Shown: positions 6,371 to 13,885 of the stretch, piece after piece
How the letters are laid out: every line of letters begins with the position of its first letter
How positions within the stretch are numbered: position 1 is the first letter of the stretch
Origin: Deltaproteobacteria bacterium
GTDB taxonomy: Bacteria; Desulfobacterota; Desulfobaccia; Desulfobaccales; 0-14-0-80-60-11
Assembly: GCA_023381945.1 (NCBI GenBank)
Contig: JAMCQY010000045.1
Coordinates: 1-19,763 of the forward strand
Reading direction: 5' to 3'
DNA length: 19,763 nucleotides
Position numbers and translations under genes: made by a program
Notes under the pieces: generated by a model
Database searches by the model: none
The model's input: only the letters and a program-made list of their open reading frames with translations
What the model was told of the DNA's origin: nothing

Positions 6371-7747
6371 TCATAAGTTCATTCTTTCCCGAGCCGCCCT
6401 AAGGCTGTCATCGCCGGCTAATTTATTTATTTGGTCACCCAGACCGGCTTGTTTCAGCCAATTGAAATAATTTTCGTAGTGATCCCGGAATCGTGAGTTT
6501 ACCCGCCGCAGCGCCGCGTTCACATGGAGATAAGCAGAGGCGACCGCCAAGCCGGCGGGATACCGGCGGGCGATGCCCCAAAGACTAAAGACCGCTTCCC
6601 GAAATTTGACGTAGCCCTCCGCGAGTTCTCCCAGAGTCATGCGCTTCGGGAGAAAGACCGGGGTGCTGTGGTCATAGAAAGCCCAATTACGGTGGAGCAG
6701 TCGTCCCTCCGCCACCATGCGGTCGAAGAGGGGGGTGCCCGGATACGGGGTCAACATATAGGCCCCCACTGAGGTGATCTTATTCTGTATAATAAAGTCC
6801 AGGGTCCGGCCAAAAATGTTTTTATCGTGCTCGTCCAGTCCAAAGATAAAGGAACCATGCAAAAAGATCTGGGATGACCGGCACTTCCGGATAGCCTCGC
6901 GATAAGCTGCCAGAGAAACCAATTTCTTCAGGCGCTGGCGCCCCTCGTCTTCGACGGTCTCAAAACCGACACAAATTCCTTTAAGCCCCGCGGCCAACGC
7001 GGCTCGAAATAAAGCATCATCGAGGATGAACCTGACTGTGACCTGTCCAATAAACCTGACTTTCAGTTCTCTCAGCCCTTCGAATAGCGCCAGGGCATAT
7101 TCACGGTTGGCCGTCAGATTGTCGTCCAGGAAAACGATGTAATAGCTGCGGTTGCGCTTCACCTGTTCGAGGACCTGCGCCACCGGCACCTTCCTTACCC
7201 GGGTTCCGTAAATCCGGGGCACCGAGCAGAATTCACAGCGGTTCGGGCAGCCCCGGCCGGAGATGATAGGCGAGGCCGTGGGAATCAGCGGCTTTTTGCC
7301 ATTTTGCCGGTAATCCACCAGCGGCACCTGGATGGTCTCCGGCAGGTGGTTGTAATAGATCGGCCTAAGCTGGTCTCGGGCCGCGTCCGTAAGGATTTGC
7401 GGCCAGACACCCTCGGCCTCTCCGACCACTATGGCATCGGCATGGCGGCCGGCTTCCTCCGGCAGCACCGAAGGGTGGATGCCCCCCAGGACCACCTTGG
7501 CTCCCTGCGCCCTGAACTCCCTGGCCAGGGCGTAAGCCCGGGAAGCCGTAGCCGTCATAACGGTGATTCCGACCAAATCCCATTTTTCCCCTCTCGGGAT
7601 GGGGGCCGAATCTTCCTCCACTATCGTCACTTGATGGCCGTTGCTGCTCAGCGCCTCCAAAATCAGCAGGGACATTTGCGGGACGAGTATCCAACCTGGA
7701 ATAGCTTCGGGATATTCCGAACGGGGAGCGATCAGCAGGATGCGCAT
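6371..7747 (-). CDS. B12-binding-domain radical SAM protein (class B type)
   Basis: 458 residues. Residues 1-120 form a Rossmann-like cobalamin-binding domain (MRILLIAPRS; VVLGGIHPSVLPEEA near 85-99; VVGEAEGVW). The radical SAM cluster motif C167-x3-C171-x2-C174 (CPNRCEFC) follows, then the TIM-barrel core. The C-terminus (EGRLLHRNWAFYD, PKRMTLGELAEGYVKFREAV) resembles the extension (DUF4070-type, from memory) of radical SAM enzymes in the family that includes the hopanoid methylase HpnP. Such enzymes methylate or rearrange unactivated carbons, often on lipids, tetrapyrroles or natural products. The start is ATG 7747 with GGAG 10-13 bases upstream. It is 62 bases upstream of the phospholipase-like gene on the same strand, so it is plausibly in the GRE operon. 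The substrate is unknown. Confidence 0.92.
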   Translation of the reverse strand: MRILLIAPRSEYPEAIPGWILVPQMSLLILEALSSNGHQVTIVEEDSAPIPRGEKWDLVGITVMTATASRAYALAREFRAQGAKVVLGGIHPSVLPEEAGRHADAIVVGEAEGVWPQILTDAARDQLRPIYYNHLPETIQVPLVDYRQNGKKPLIPTASPIISGRGCPNRCEFCSVPRIYGTRVRKVPVAQVLEQVKRNRSYYIVFLDDNLTANREYALALFEGLRELKVRFIGQVTVRFILDDALFRAALAAGLKGICVGFETVEDEGRQRLKKLVSLAAYREAIRKCRSSQIFLHGSFIFGLDEHDKNIFGRTLDFIIQNKITSVGAYMLTPYPGTPLFDRMVAEGRLLHRNWAFYDHSTPVFLPKRMTLGELAEGYVKFREAVFSLWGIARRYPAGLAVASAYLHVNAALRRVNSRFRDHYENYFNWLKQAGLGDQINKLAGDDSLRAARERMNL

Positions 7748-7880
7748 GTGAGATTCTCCAGCTTTTTAGGTGATAATGAACAGTAGCCAACCCCGGATCA
7801 GATCCTCTTCACTGCTTGTCCTCCAAAGACGAATCTCCCAAAAGACGGTTGAGCCGAAAACAAGGTAATTGCGCCTACAA

Positions 7881-10800
7881 TTAACTGACCGATGCCAAAG
7901 CCTCCCGGGCTTGCTGGATATAGGTTCCCCCGGTGCAACGTTCCAGGATCTGCAGCGCTTCGGCGAAACATTCCCGGGCCGAGGTCCTATCCCTGTTTAA
8001 CCGGTGCAGACGCCCCAGATGGAGCAAAGCCTGGCCATGCACAAAGCCTTGGGCCCCCACCTCCCGGCCCACCTGAATAATCTTGCTTAAGTAAGCTTCG
8101 GCGCGCCGTCGAGACCAAGGCAGTTTAGTAACAATAAACCCCAGGTTTTTCACGATACCGGTGAAATTCAGAGCCTGGGCCCGAATGGCAATCCTGAAAT
8201 AAATCTCGGCCAACGCGGTTTCTATGACGTAAAGGGAGAAGAATCGTCCGTTTTCTGCAAATACCCGCAAGTCATTTTCCAGGGTTTTGATGCCCTGGGA
8301 AAGCTGGCCATGGGCAACCAATACGGCCCCGCGTAATACCTGGGCGACGGTTACGATATAGCCGATACCCAGATTCTGGCAGTACGGGAGAATCTCTGCG
8401 ATAAGAACTTCAGCTTCTGCTATCTGGCCGTTGATCAGATAATTCATGCATAGGAATATCTTGGGCCATTCGGAAAATAATGGGTCATTTAACGATTCAA
8501 TGGCCTTTTTGCAGCATTCGATCGCCTGGATAAAATCACCTTGCGTGTAATGGCCGTAGCCGGTGACGATATGACCCACCGCGATACTGCGCAGGTTGGA
8601 GCGGCTTTCCCCATATTCCAGCAGTTTATTGCCGATTTCGAAACATTTTTGGGTGTTGCCTTTGAATAGATAAATCATTCCCAGGCCGCTGAGGGATAGA
8701 AAAAAGATCATGGGATCCATCTCGTAAAGTCTGGCGATCTTCTCGGCCTCGATACCGTGTTTAATGCCTTGGTCCAGGAGCTTCATTTCGGCGCAGGCCC
8801 AGGGTAAATTGGCCAGGGCCAGCCCGATGACGGGATTACTACCGATCTCCCTTCCCAGCCTCAGGGCCTTGCTGGAATATTCGTAAGAATCTCTCACCTG
8901 GCCGGCGCCATACAAGGCAAAGCCCAGCCTGCCGTAATAGATGCCCAGACGGGCTTTGTCTTTGATGGATTCTGCCAATTCTTTGTGGTCCAGCAGCAGT
9001 TCGGTGAAACCCTTGAAATCACCGCGGTAGTGAAATACCTGGGCCCATTCGTTTAAAAAATCCACCAGGCGCTTTTTGTCTGCCGCCGATTTTTTCGAGA
9101 TTTTCTCTAAAATCTCGAAAGCTTCCTGGTAATAATGATGGGATTCTTGCACCGCATACTTTTCCAGACTTTTCCTGCCGGCCTTGATCAGATAATCGAC
9201 TGCTTTTTGAGAGACTTCACTCTGCTTGAAATGGAAAGAGAGAGTCTCAAAAATTTCAGAAAGGCGGTCCTGGAAAACCTCTTCCATCGCCAGACCGATG
9301 CGCTGGTGGATGGCCTGCCGGTCCTTTTTTAGCAGGCTGCTATAAACCACTTCCTGGATCAAAGCATGTTTAAAATAATAGTCTTGTTCCGCTTGGGTGG
9401 GTGGACGAATCAGATCCAAACGTTCCAGTTCGGCTAAAGATTGGTCCAGGGCCTCAGGATGTTTGCTGACTCTCTTGAGAATTTCGTAAGTGACCCTTCT
9501 CCCCATAACCGAAGCTTCCTGAAGCAGGTTTCTGGCCGGGCCTTCCAGGCGGTCTATTCTGCCCGAAATGACGGCGTGAACGGTCGGCGGAATATCGGAG
9601 TCGACGATGGCCCGGGCGAGTTGCCATTGGCCACGGCGCCTCAGCAGGGTTCCCGATTCGATCAGGGAATTGAGCATTTCCTCCAGGTAAAAGGGATTGC
9701 CGCCTACTTTCTCTTGAATATACTGTCGAAGCTCCTCCGGAATCGCCTCGGTCTTCAGGATGGACTCCACCATCCGGTGGGTATCTGCCAGAGAGAGGTC
9801 ATGCAGCCGGATCTCCTGATAGGATTCCCCCAGCAGTTTGATTTCCTCTCGGCTAAACACCTTCAGCGGCGGGCGGTAAGTGCACAGAGTAATGGCCGGG
9901 GCTCTTTCCTGCATGTGGATGGAGCGCAGCAGCTCCAGGAAGGTGGCATCGGCCCAGTGCAGGTCTTCCAGGACGATCACGGTGGGGGTTTTTTGAGCCT
10001 GGGCCCGCAGAATTTCTTGGACAGCCCGATGCAGGCGGGACTTCCAAAATTCCGGGCTAACCTTCGTGGTCTCGGGAAAATTGAGAGAAAGAAGACTCCC
10101 AAGATACGGCGTCACGTCATCCTGGGGACCGACCAGTTCATGCACGCGGGCTTCGAGCTTTTCCGCCACCTTTTCCGGAGTATCGCTTTCCTCTATGCCC
10201 AGTTCCCGGTTGATGAGATTAATCAGGGGATAATAAGAGAAATTCTGAGTATAGTTATAGGCGTGCCCTTCGATCCAGTTGACCGTCTTGAGGTCCAGGC
10301 TGGCCTTGAATTCTTCCAGGAGCCTGCTCTTACCGGTGCCGGCTTCGCCGCAGATGGCGATAAATGAGCCGGATCCTTGCGCCAGCCGTTCCACCGCCCT
10401 GGCCAGAATGGCCATTTCATCACGGCGCCCGATCAATTCCGCCCGCAGACCGAAAACCCGGTGGGTCTTTTTGGGCAATTCCTGTGGCGCCAGAAACCGG
10501 TAAACTTGTATCGGCTTGGATTTTCCTTTTACCCGGACCGGCTCCAGGGGTTCGAAGGAAAAAAAGCCGCTCGCCTGAGTAAAAGTTGTCTGGCCCACCA
10601 GGGTTTCGCCCGCTTTGGCCAGGGTGCACAGCCGGGAGGCGACATTGATGGTATCCCCGGCAATATGCTGGGTCAGGTGATGGAAGTCCGCCTGTCCGGT
10701 TACCGCCAGCCCGCTATTGATGCCGATATGCACAGCCAGAGGCTGTCCCGCCGTCTCCTGGACCTTATGGCTTAGCTCTCCCACCACCCGGTGAATTTCT

Positions 10801-11195
10801 ATGGAGGCTCTGACGGCTCGTATCGGGTCATCTTCATGGGCCCGGGGGTACCCAAACAGGGCCATTATCTGGTCGCCGGCAAATTTTTCTATGGAACCTT
10901 CGTATCTAATGACCACCTCGGCCATCTCGCCGATGAGCGGTCCCATGATGTCCTTCAATTCCTCCGGGTCCAGGCGCTCGCTGAGGGTGGTATAGCCGGA
11001 AATGTCGACGAACAGGGCGGTGACCTGTTTGCGCCCGCTGGGAACTTCTTCTTGGGATTTGGGAGGGCTTTCCTTCTGTTTGAGCTCCAGGCCGCATCCG
11101 GAACAGAACCGGTCGGTGGGAAGGACTGCGGCGCCGCAGGTTCCGCAGAACATTTGGCTCTCGCCATTGGTGTTTTGGAAATTGGGACTTTTCAT
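7881..11195 (-). CDS. Zinc-ribbon / class III adenylate cyclase / AAA ATPase / TPR signalling protein
   Basis: 1104 residues. Zinc ribbon C17-x2-C20 and C31-x2-C34. Class III cyclase domain about 54-235 with a complete-looking active site: metal Asp D64 (FVDISGY) and D108 (KFAGDQ), adenine-type K104 and D181, and N184 and R188 (NVASR). The K/D pair predicts ATP rather than GTP as substrate. An AAA/STAND-type ATPase follows, with Walker A GEAGTGKS (283-290) and Walker B VIVLEDLHWAD (406-416). The C-terminal ~450 residues are helical repeats of TPR type. This architecture is widespread in Desulfobacterota, Chloroflexi and actinobacteria. The start ATG 11195 has a weak AAGG; M15 is a possible alternative start. 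A good promoter lies about 160 bases upstream. The gene stands 133 bases upstream of the radical SAM gene and may sense for it, which is inferred only from position. Confidence 0.94.
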   Translation of the reverse strand: MKSPNFQNTNGESQMFCGTCGAAVLPTDRFCSGCGLELKQKESPPKSQEEVPSGRKQVTALFVDISGYTTLSERLDPEELKDIMGPLIGEMAEVVIRYEGSIEKFAGDQIMALFGYPRAHEDDPIRAVRASIEIHRVVGELSHKVQETAGQPLAVHIGINSGLAVTGQADFHHLTQHIAGDTINVASRLCTLAKAGETLVGQTTFTQASGFFSFEPLEPVRVKGKSKPIQVYRFLAPQELPKKTHRVFGLRAELIGRRDEMAILARAVERLAQGSGSFIAICGEAGTGKSRLLEEFKASLDLKTVNWIEGHAYNYTQNFSYYPLINLINRELGIEESDTPEKVAEKLEARVHELVGPQDDVTPYLGSLLSLNFPETTKVSPEFWKSRLHRAVQEILRAQAQKTPTVIVLEDLHWADATFLELLRSIHMQERAPAITLCTYRPPLKVFSREEIKLLGESYQEIRLHDLSLADTHRMVESILKTEAIPEELRQYIQEKVGGNPFYLEEMLNSLIESGTLLRRRGQWQLARAIVDSDIPPTVHAVISGRIDRLEGPARNLLQEASVMGRRVTYEILKRVSKHPEALDQSLAELERLDLIRPPTQAEQDYYFKHALIQEVVYSSLLKKDRQAIHQRIGLAMEEVFQDRLSEIFETLSFHFKQSEVSQKAVDYLIKAGRKSLEKYAVQESHHYYQEAFEILEKISKKSAADKKRLVDFLNEWAQVFHYRGDFKGFTELLLDHKELAESIKDKARLGIYYGRLGFALYGAGQVRDSYEYSSKALRLGREIGSNPVIGLALANLPWACAEMKLLDQGIKHGIEAEKIARLYEMDPMIFFLSLSGLGMIYLFKGNTQKCFEIGNKLLEYGESRSNLRSIAVGHIVTGYGHYTQGDFIQAIECCKKAIESLNDPLFSEWPKIFLCMNYLINGQIAEAEVLIAEILPYCQNLGIGYIVTVAQVLRGAVLVAHGQLSQGIKTLENDLRVFAENGRFFSLYVIETALAEIYFRIAIRAQALNFTGIVKNLGFIVTKLPWSRRRAEAYLSKIIQVGREVGAQGFVHGQALLHLGRLHRLNRDRTSARECFAEALQILERCTGGTYIQQAREALASVS

Positions 11196-11214
11196 CGGCT
11201 TGCCTTAATTTAGG

Positions 11215-11229
11215 GCCTGTGATACAGGC
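11215..11229. promoter_or_regulatory. Palindrome, possible operator before the cyclase gene
   Basis: GCCTGT, a 3-base centre and ACAGGC form a perfect inverted repeat between the predicted cyclase promoter and the start codon. It may be a regulator site or a short mRNA hairpin near the ribosome site. Sequence symmetry is the only support. Confidence 0.35.
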
Positions 11230-11362
11230 AATGTCAACAAGCTGAACTCGCCCCGGCTGATCGGCGTGATTTTGTGGGACCACCCAACCCGTTTTATGAC
11301 CTGTGGGTCGGGAAAAACGCCAGGTTAGAAAATCAATTGGAAAAGGAGTACAAGTTAAAAAT

Positions 11363-11391
11363 AATATATAAAAAAGAGACGCCAATGTAAA
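11363..11391 (-). promoter_or_regulatory. Sigma-70-type promoter for the cyclase gene (and perhaps the GRE operon)
   Basis: On the minus strand the -35 is TTTACA (11386-11391), the spacer is 17 bases and the -10 is TATATT (11363-11368); each box matches the consensus at five of six positions. The start point would be near 11356, giving a leader of about 160 bases. No comparably good promoter was found in the 133-base gap before the radical SAM gene, so this could be the main promoter of the whole minus-strand block (inference). Confidence 0.6.
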
Positions 11392-11536
11392 TTAAGTTAT
11401 TTAACCAACAATGATTTTTTGGAGATGTCATTCGTTTTCTCATGTTAGTCCCAAATTTTCCTCATACCCCTGTGAATCTTCTGCCGCAGGCTTCCGCAGT
11501 TCACCAAAAACTCTTTACATATTTTCATAAATTATC

Positions 11537-11566
11537 TTTACAAAGTTATCAAATCACATGTATAAG
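11537..11566 (+). promoter_or_regulatory. Sigma-70-type promoter for the FadL gene
   Basis: -35 TTTACA (11537-11542), an 18-base spacer and -10 TATAAG (11561-11566) on the plus strand. A second TTTACA lies 23 bases upstream. The implied leader to the FadL start at 11843 is about 270 bases, long enough for leader-mediated control. Confidence 0.5.
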
Positions 11567-11842
11567 GGGAAAAAACCGCTGCCAGCCAAACCTGCTACGT
11601 CTGGGTGCTGACGGATAGGCCCTCATCTTTACCTTATTATCTGCGGTGATTTCGGGCTGGCCGCGGCATCGAGGGGGCCGCGGCGGAGGATTCGATCCCT
11701 TTCCCCTTCCTTCGGAACGACACCACCGGATGCGGGTGATGTAACGATGAGTATCTTGCGATTTTTACTCTCATCGGGAGTTATGGCCGCCAGCAAGGAG
11801 GCTTGCTGATCTAATATTCCGATGTTCCCAGGGAGGCCAAAC

Positions 11843-13072
11843 ATGTGGAGCAAGGGACGGTGGTTGACCGTGGCTGCGGTGTGGGGCTGGATGGTTATGG
11901 CCCCCGGCTATGTTCTTGGGTCCTCCGGCTTCGCCCTGAATGAGGTCGGCGCTCGCAGCAGCGCCCTGGGAGGGGCGGTCGTGGCCAGGGCAGACGACCT
12001 TTCTGCCATTTTTTATAATCCTGCCGGGCTTCCTCAACTCCCGGGCTTCCAGGTAATGGCCGGTTTTTCGACCTATTTCCCCCATGCAGCAATCTTCACC
12101 AATCTCGGCCCTGCCGGCGTTAACGGCACTGATCTGGATAGCGGCATAACGTATGTTCCGCATCTTTTCACGTCCTACCAGTGCAACGACCGCTTATGGC
12201 TGGGGTTGGGATTTAATTCACCCTTCGGATTGGGGGTCAAGTATCCCGATACCTGGCCCGGTAACATCAACGTTATCCAGGCCAACATCCAAACTTTGAA
12301 TATCAATCCCACCGCGGCGGTAAAAATCACCGATTACCTGTCAGCCGGAGCCGGGTTGGACATTATGTATTTTAATTTCAATATGAAACGGATTTTGCCC
12401 CTGCCGCTTCTAGGCCCGCAGGCCCTCAATCTGTCTGGCCACAGTTGGGGGGTCGGGTTTAATCTGGGGCTGCAGGTGAAACCAACCGATTATCTCTCCT
12501 TAGGCGTCTCGTATCGCAGTCAGATAAGACAACAGATCACCGCGCCCTCGCACTTCCAGCCTTTCAATGCCCTGGACAGCAACGCCAGCGGCAGCGTCAT
12601 CCTGCCTGACACCATTTTTACCGGAATCATGGTTCGCCCTCTGAAGAACTTGTCCCTGGAAGGAGGCGTGGTCTATACCCGCTGGTCCCTATTCAGAAAT
12701 TTTGACATTAAATTTGATAACGCCCTGGGCACCCTGTCCGAATCCAAAGACTGGCATGACACCTGGAGGGGCCAGTTCGGGGTGGAATACCGGGCTTTAC
12801 CGTGGCTGGACCTGAGGGCTGGCTATGCCATAGACGAAGAACCCATGCCGGATAAATCCGCCGATTATCTGGTGCCCACCACCAGCCTCCGCCACAACTT
12901 TTCCATCGGCGCCGGCTTCCGCTGGCAGGCCATGACGGTGGATCTGGCTTATTACCTGGTGTATATGCCTTCCCGCACCGTCAACAATTCCCAAACCATC
13001 GGGGTTTTGCCCACCTCCTTTGAGGGCCGGGTGTCGCATGCGCTTGTATTAAGCCTGGGGTATAAATTCTAA
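11843..13072 (+). CDS. FadL/TodX-family outer membrane transporter
   Basis: 409 residues from ATG 11843, chosen over the in-frame ATG at 11822 because GGGAGG (11831-11836) is ideally spaced before it. It has an N-terminal signal peptide (basic start, Trp/Val/Ala-rich core, end near VLGSSG). The mature N-terminus SGFALNEVGARSSALGGA, followed by DDLSAIFYNPAGL, is the signature of the OmpP1/FadL family of 14-strand barrels that import long-chain fatty acids or aromatic hydrocarbons. The C-terminus ends in ALVLSLGYKF, a beta-barrel last strand with terminal Phe. A palindromic element that may stop transcription follows. It diverges from the cyclase/GRE block, so the two sides may serve one hydrophobic substrate, but no sequence shows this directly. 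Confidence 0.94.
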   Translation: MWSKGRWLTVAAVWGWMVMAPGYVLGSSGFALNEVGARSSALGGAVVARADDLSAIFYNPAGLPQLPGFQVMAGFSTYFPHAAIFTNLGPAGVNGTDLDSGITYVPHLFTSYQCNDRLWLGLGFNSPFGLGVKYPDTWPGNINVIQANIQTLNINPTAAVKITDYLSAGAGLDIMYFNFNMKRILPLPLLGPQALNLSGHSWGVGFNLGLQVKPTDYLSLGVSYRSQIRQQITAPSHFQPFNALDSNASGSVILPDTIFTGIMVRPLKNLSLEGGVVYTRWSLFRNFDIKFDNALGTLSESKDWHDTWRGQFGVEYRALPWLDLRAGYAIDEEPMPDKSADYLVPTTSLRHNFSIGAGFRWQAMTVDLAYYLVYMPSRTVNNSQTIGVLPTSFEGRVSHALVLSLGYKF

Positions 13073-13101
13073 TCTATCCAGTTGAGACCTCTGCGAAAAT
13101 C

Positions 13102-13156
13102 ATGGAGAACAGCCGCCCTCGGCTGTATGTTGCAGGCGAGGGCGCCTGCTCTCCAT
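13102..13156. repeat. Three-way-junction palindrome (REP/MITE-like element)
   Basis: An outer 7-bp stem ATGGAGA (13102-13108)/TCTCCAT (13150-13156) encloses two perfect 7-bp hairpins: ACAGCCG/CGGCTGT with loop CCCT (13109-13126), and GCAGGCG/CGCCTGC with loop AGGG (13132-13149). The two loops are complementary to each other. A-rich sequence precedes it and TTTTA follows, so it may also end FadL transcription. It looks like a mobile or repeated intergenic palindrome, but copy number cannot be seen here. Confidence 0.75.
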
Positions 13157-13235
13157 TTTATTGGGGTTGGCTTCGCTCAGAATGACGGTTGGTATTCTGG
13201 CTCGTTCTCAAACTTGGAGCGAATCTGTCCGGTAG

Positions 13236-13261
13236 GGCGGGAAAGCGTAGCGCATCCCGCC
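13236..13261. repeat. REP-like hairpin
   Basis: GGCGGGA (13236-13242) pairs with TCCCGCC (13255-13261), and an inner GCG/CGC pair (13245-13247, 13251-13253) extends the stem. It resembles GC-rich repeated palindromes of many bacterial genomes. It lies between the three-way-junction element and the bidirectional terminator. Confidence 0.55.
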
Positions 13262-13278
13262 ATTTGCCTTAAAACATC

Positions 13279-13304
13279 AAAAGGCGGCCCCCCAGCCGCC
13301 TTTT
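13279..13304. terminator. Bidirectional Rho-independent terminator
   Basis: AAAAGGCGGC (13279-13288) and GCCGCCTTTT (13295-13304) form a perfect 10-bp stem with a C-rich 6-base loop. A and T tracts lie on both sides, so it can end transcription from the FadL gene (+) and from the small gene at 13328-13522 (-). Confidence 0.85.
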
Positions 13305-13327
13305 GAGATTAAGGTCAGGTTATCGCT

Positions 13328-13522
13328 TTATGAAGGACGGTTTTTATCCCGGGCGGAAGAATCGAACAGGCCGGTTCTGACCCAATTCAACAAATCCTCC
13401 CGCAGCCCCTGGGCCGAATGAAACAATTCACGGCTCTTGACGAGCTCCAGTCTCATTCTTAGCGGCATGGTAAAGTACAACGGACTTTCCATGCACAATT
13501 CGATAACCCTTCTCCTTCCCAT
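13328..13522 (-). CDS. 64-residue protein of unknown function
   Basis: The protein starts MGRRRVIELCMESPLYFTMP and ends with a basic, polar tail. The middle, MRLELVKSRELFHSAQGL then REDLLNWVRTG, looks helical and soluble. There is one Cys and no signal peptide. The start ATG 13522 is chosen because GGGGGAGG lies 6 bases upstream (13529-13536). The frame stays open further back to a TTG at 13627, which has no ribosome site. It has its own good promoter (13749-13777) and ends at a strong terminator, so it is probably an independent small transcript. I do not recognise the family. The ribosome site, promoter and terminator make it likely real. Confidence 0.6.
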   Translation of the reverse strand: MGRRRVIELCMESPLYFTMPLRMRLELVKSRELFHSAQGLREDLLNWVRTGLFDSSARDKNRPS

Positions 13523-13748
13523 AATATCCTCCCCCAGGACATTATGTCCGATCGCGGCAGCCTGGCGAAGCCCCCGGAGCTCTTCCCGGTCCGGTGCGCC
13601 CCATCGCACTCGCACCTGGCCGCTCAAAAGATGATAGCTGGATTAATAAATCCTTCCCCCTGATCAATTATAATTATCGCTTTCCGGGCCGTTACCTCCT
13701 TTCGGATTAAATTTGGATCAATAAAACTACACTTTTCCTTAGAGACAT

Positions 13749-13777
13749 ATCCTAGTTTCTAAATATGATCTTGTCAA
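13749..13777 (-). promoter_or_regulatory. Strong sigma-70-type promoter for the 64-residue gene
   Basis: On the minus strand a perfect -35 TTGACA (13772-13777), a 17-base spacer and -10 TAGGAT (13749-13754). The start point would be near 13742, leaving about 220 bases of leader before ATG 13522. Confidence 0.65.
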
Positions 13778-13861
13778 TAGTATTTTTTAATTAAGTCACA
13801 CCAGAAACTAACCAGCAATTTTCCTTCGGGATAAAAGCAAAATATGTTTTTAATAAATATT

Positions 13862-13881
13862 TGGCAAATAACTTTTTGCCA
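13862..13881 (-). terminator. Weak hairpin after the Ntn hydrolase gene, possible terminator
   Basis: TGGCAAA/TTTGCCA with a 6-base loop, starting a few bases after the stop at 13886. On the minus strand it is followed by AT-rich sequence but not a clean T run, so termination is uncertain. Confidence 0.3.
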
Positions 13882-13885
13882 TATT

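Larger units (their letters stand above)
11196..11842. other. Divergent intergenic region between cyclase and FadL genes
   Basis: 647 bases without a supportable gene. It holds a perfect 6-bp palindrome GCCTGTGATACAGGC (11215-11229) 20 bases before the cyclase start, a minus-strand promoter, an AT-rich centre, a plus-strand promoter, and a GC-rich leader before the FadL gene. In that leader GCCGCGGC occurs twice (11660-11667, 11677-11684); being self-complementary, it can form an 8-bp stem. A second small hairpin lies at 11720-11742. No riboswitch was identified. Confidence 0.7.
13523..13885. other. AT-rich gap with promoter and long leader of the 64-residue gene
   Basis: 363 bases. It contains the minus-strand promoter at 13749-13777, then a leader of about 220 bases that includes a perfect ribosome-site sequence AGGAGGT (complement of 13694-13700) with no start codon at usable distance. 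At the right end a weak hairpin (13862-13881) follows the Ntn hydrolase stop. No further gene is supported. Confidence 0.55.

Noticed and set aside
7798..7812. Tiny minus-strand leader frame (GTG, three codons, stop) with GGAGG upstream, before the radical SAM gene
   Set aside because: Only four residues; a ribosome-like GGAGG and a GTG can co-occur by chance, and no attenuator structure follows.
9441..10367. Long plus-strand open frame opposite the cyclase gene, and similar ones at 14712-15719 and 15918-16934 opposite GH13 and malQ
   Set aside because: They lie fully antisense to well-recognised proteins, have no ribosome site or family features, and are the expected shadows of GC-rich coding sequence.
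11571..11640. Possible cyclic-dinucleotide (GEMM) riboswitch in the FadL leader because of a CAGCCAAACC word
   Set aside because: The GACGCAAAGCC-type second half and the tetraloop/receptor pattern are missing; no other known riboswitch core fits.
11822..11842. Earlier ATG for the FadL gene
   Set aside because: It has no ribosome site, whereas ATG 11843 has an ideal one and gives a normal signal peptide.
13523..13627. Longer 99-residue version of the small protein from a TTG start
   Set aside because: It has no ribosome site and the extra part is unremarkable; ATG 13522 follows GGGGGAGG.
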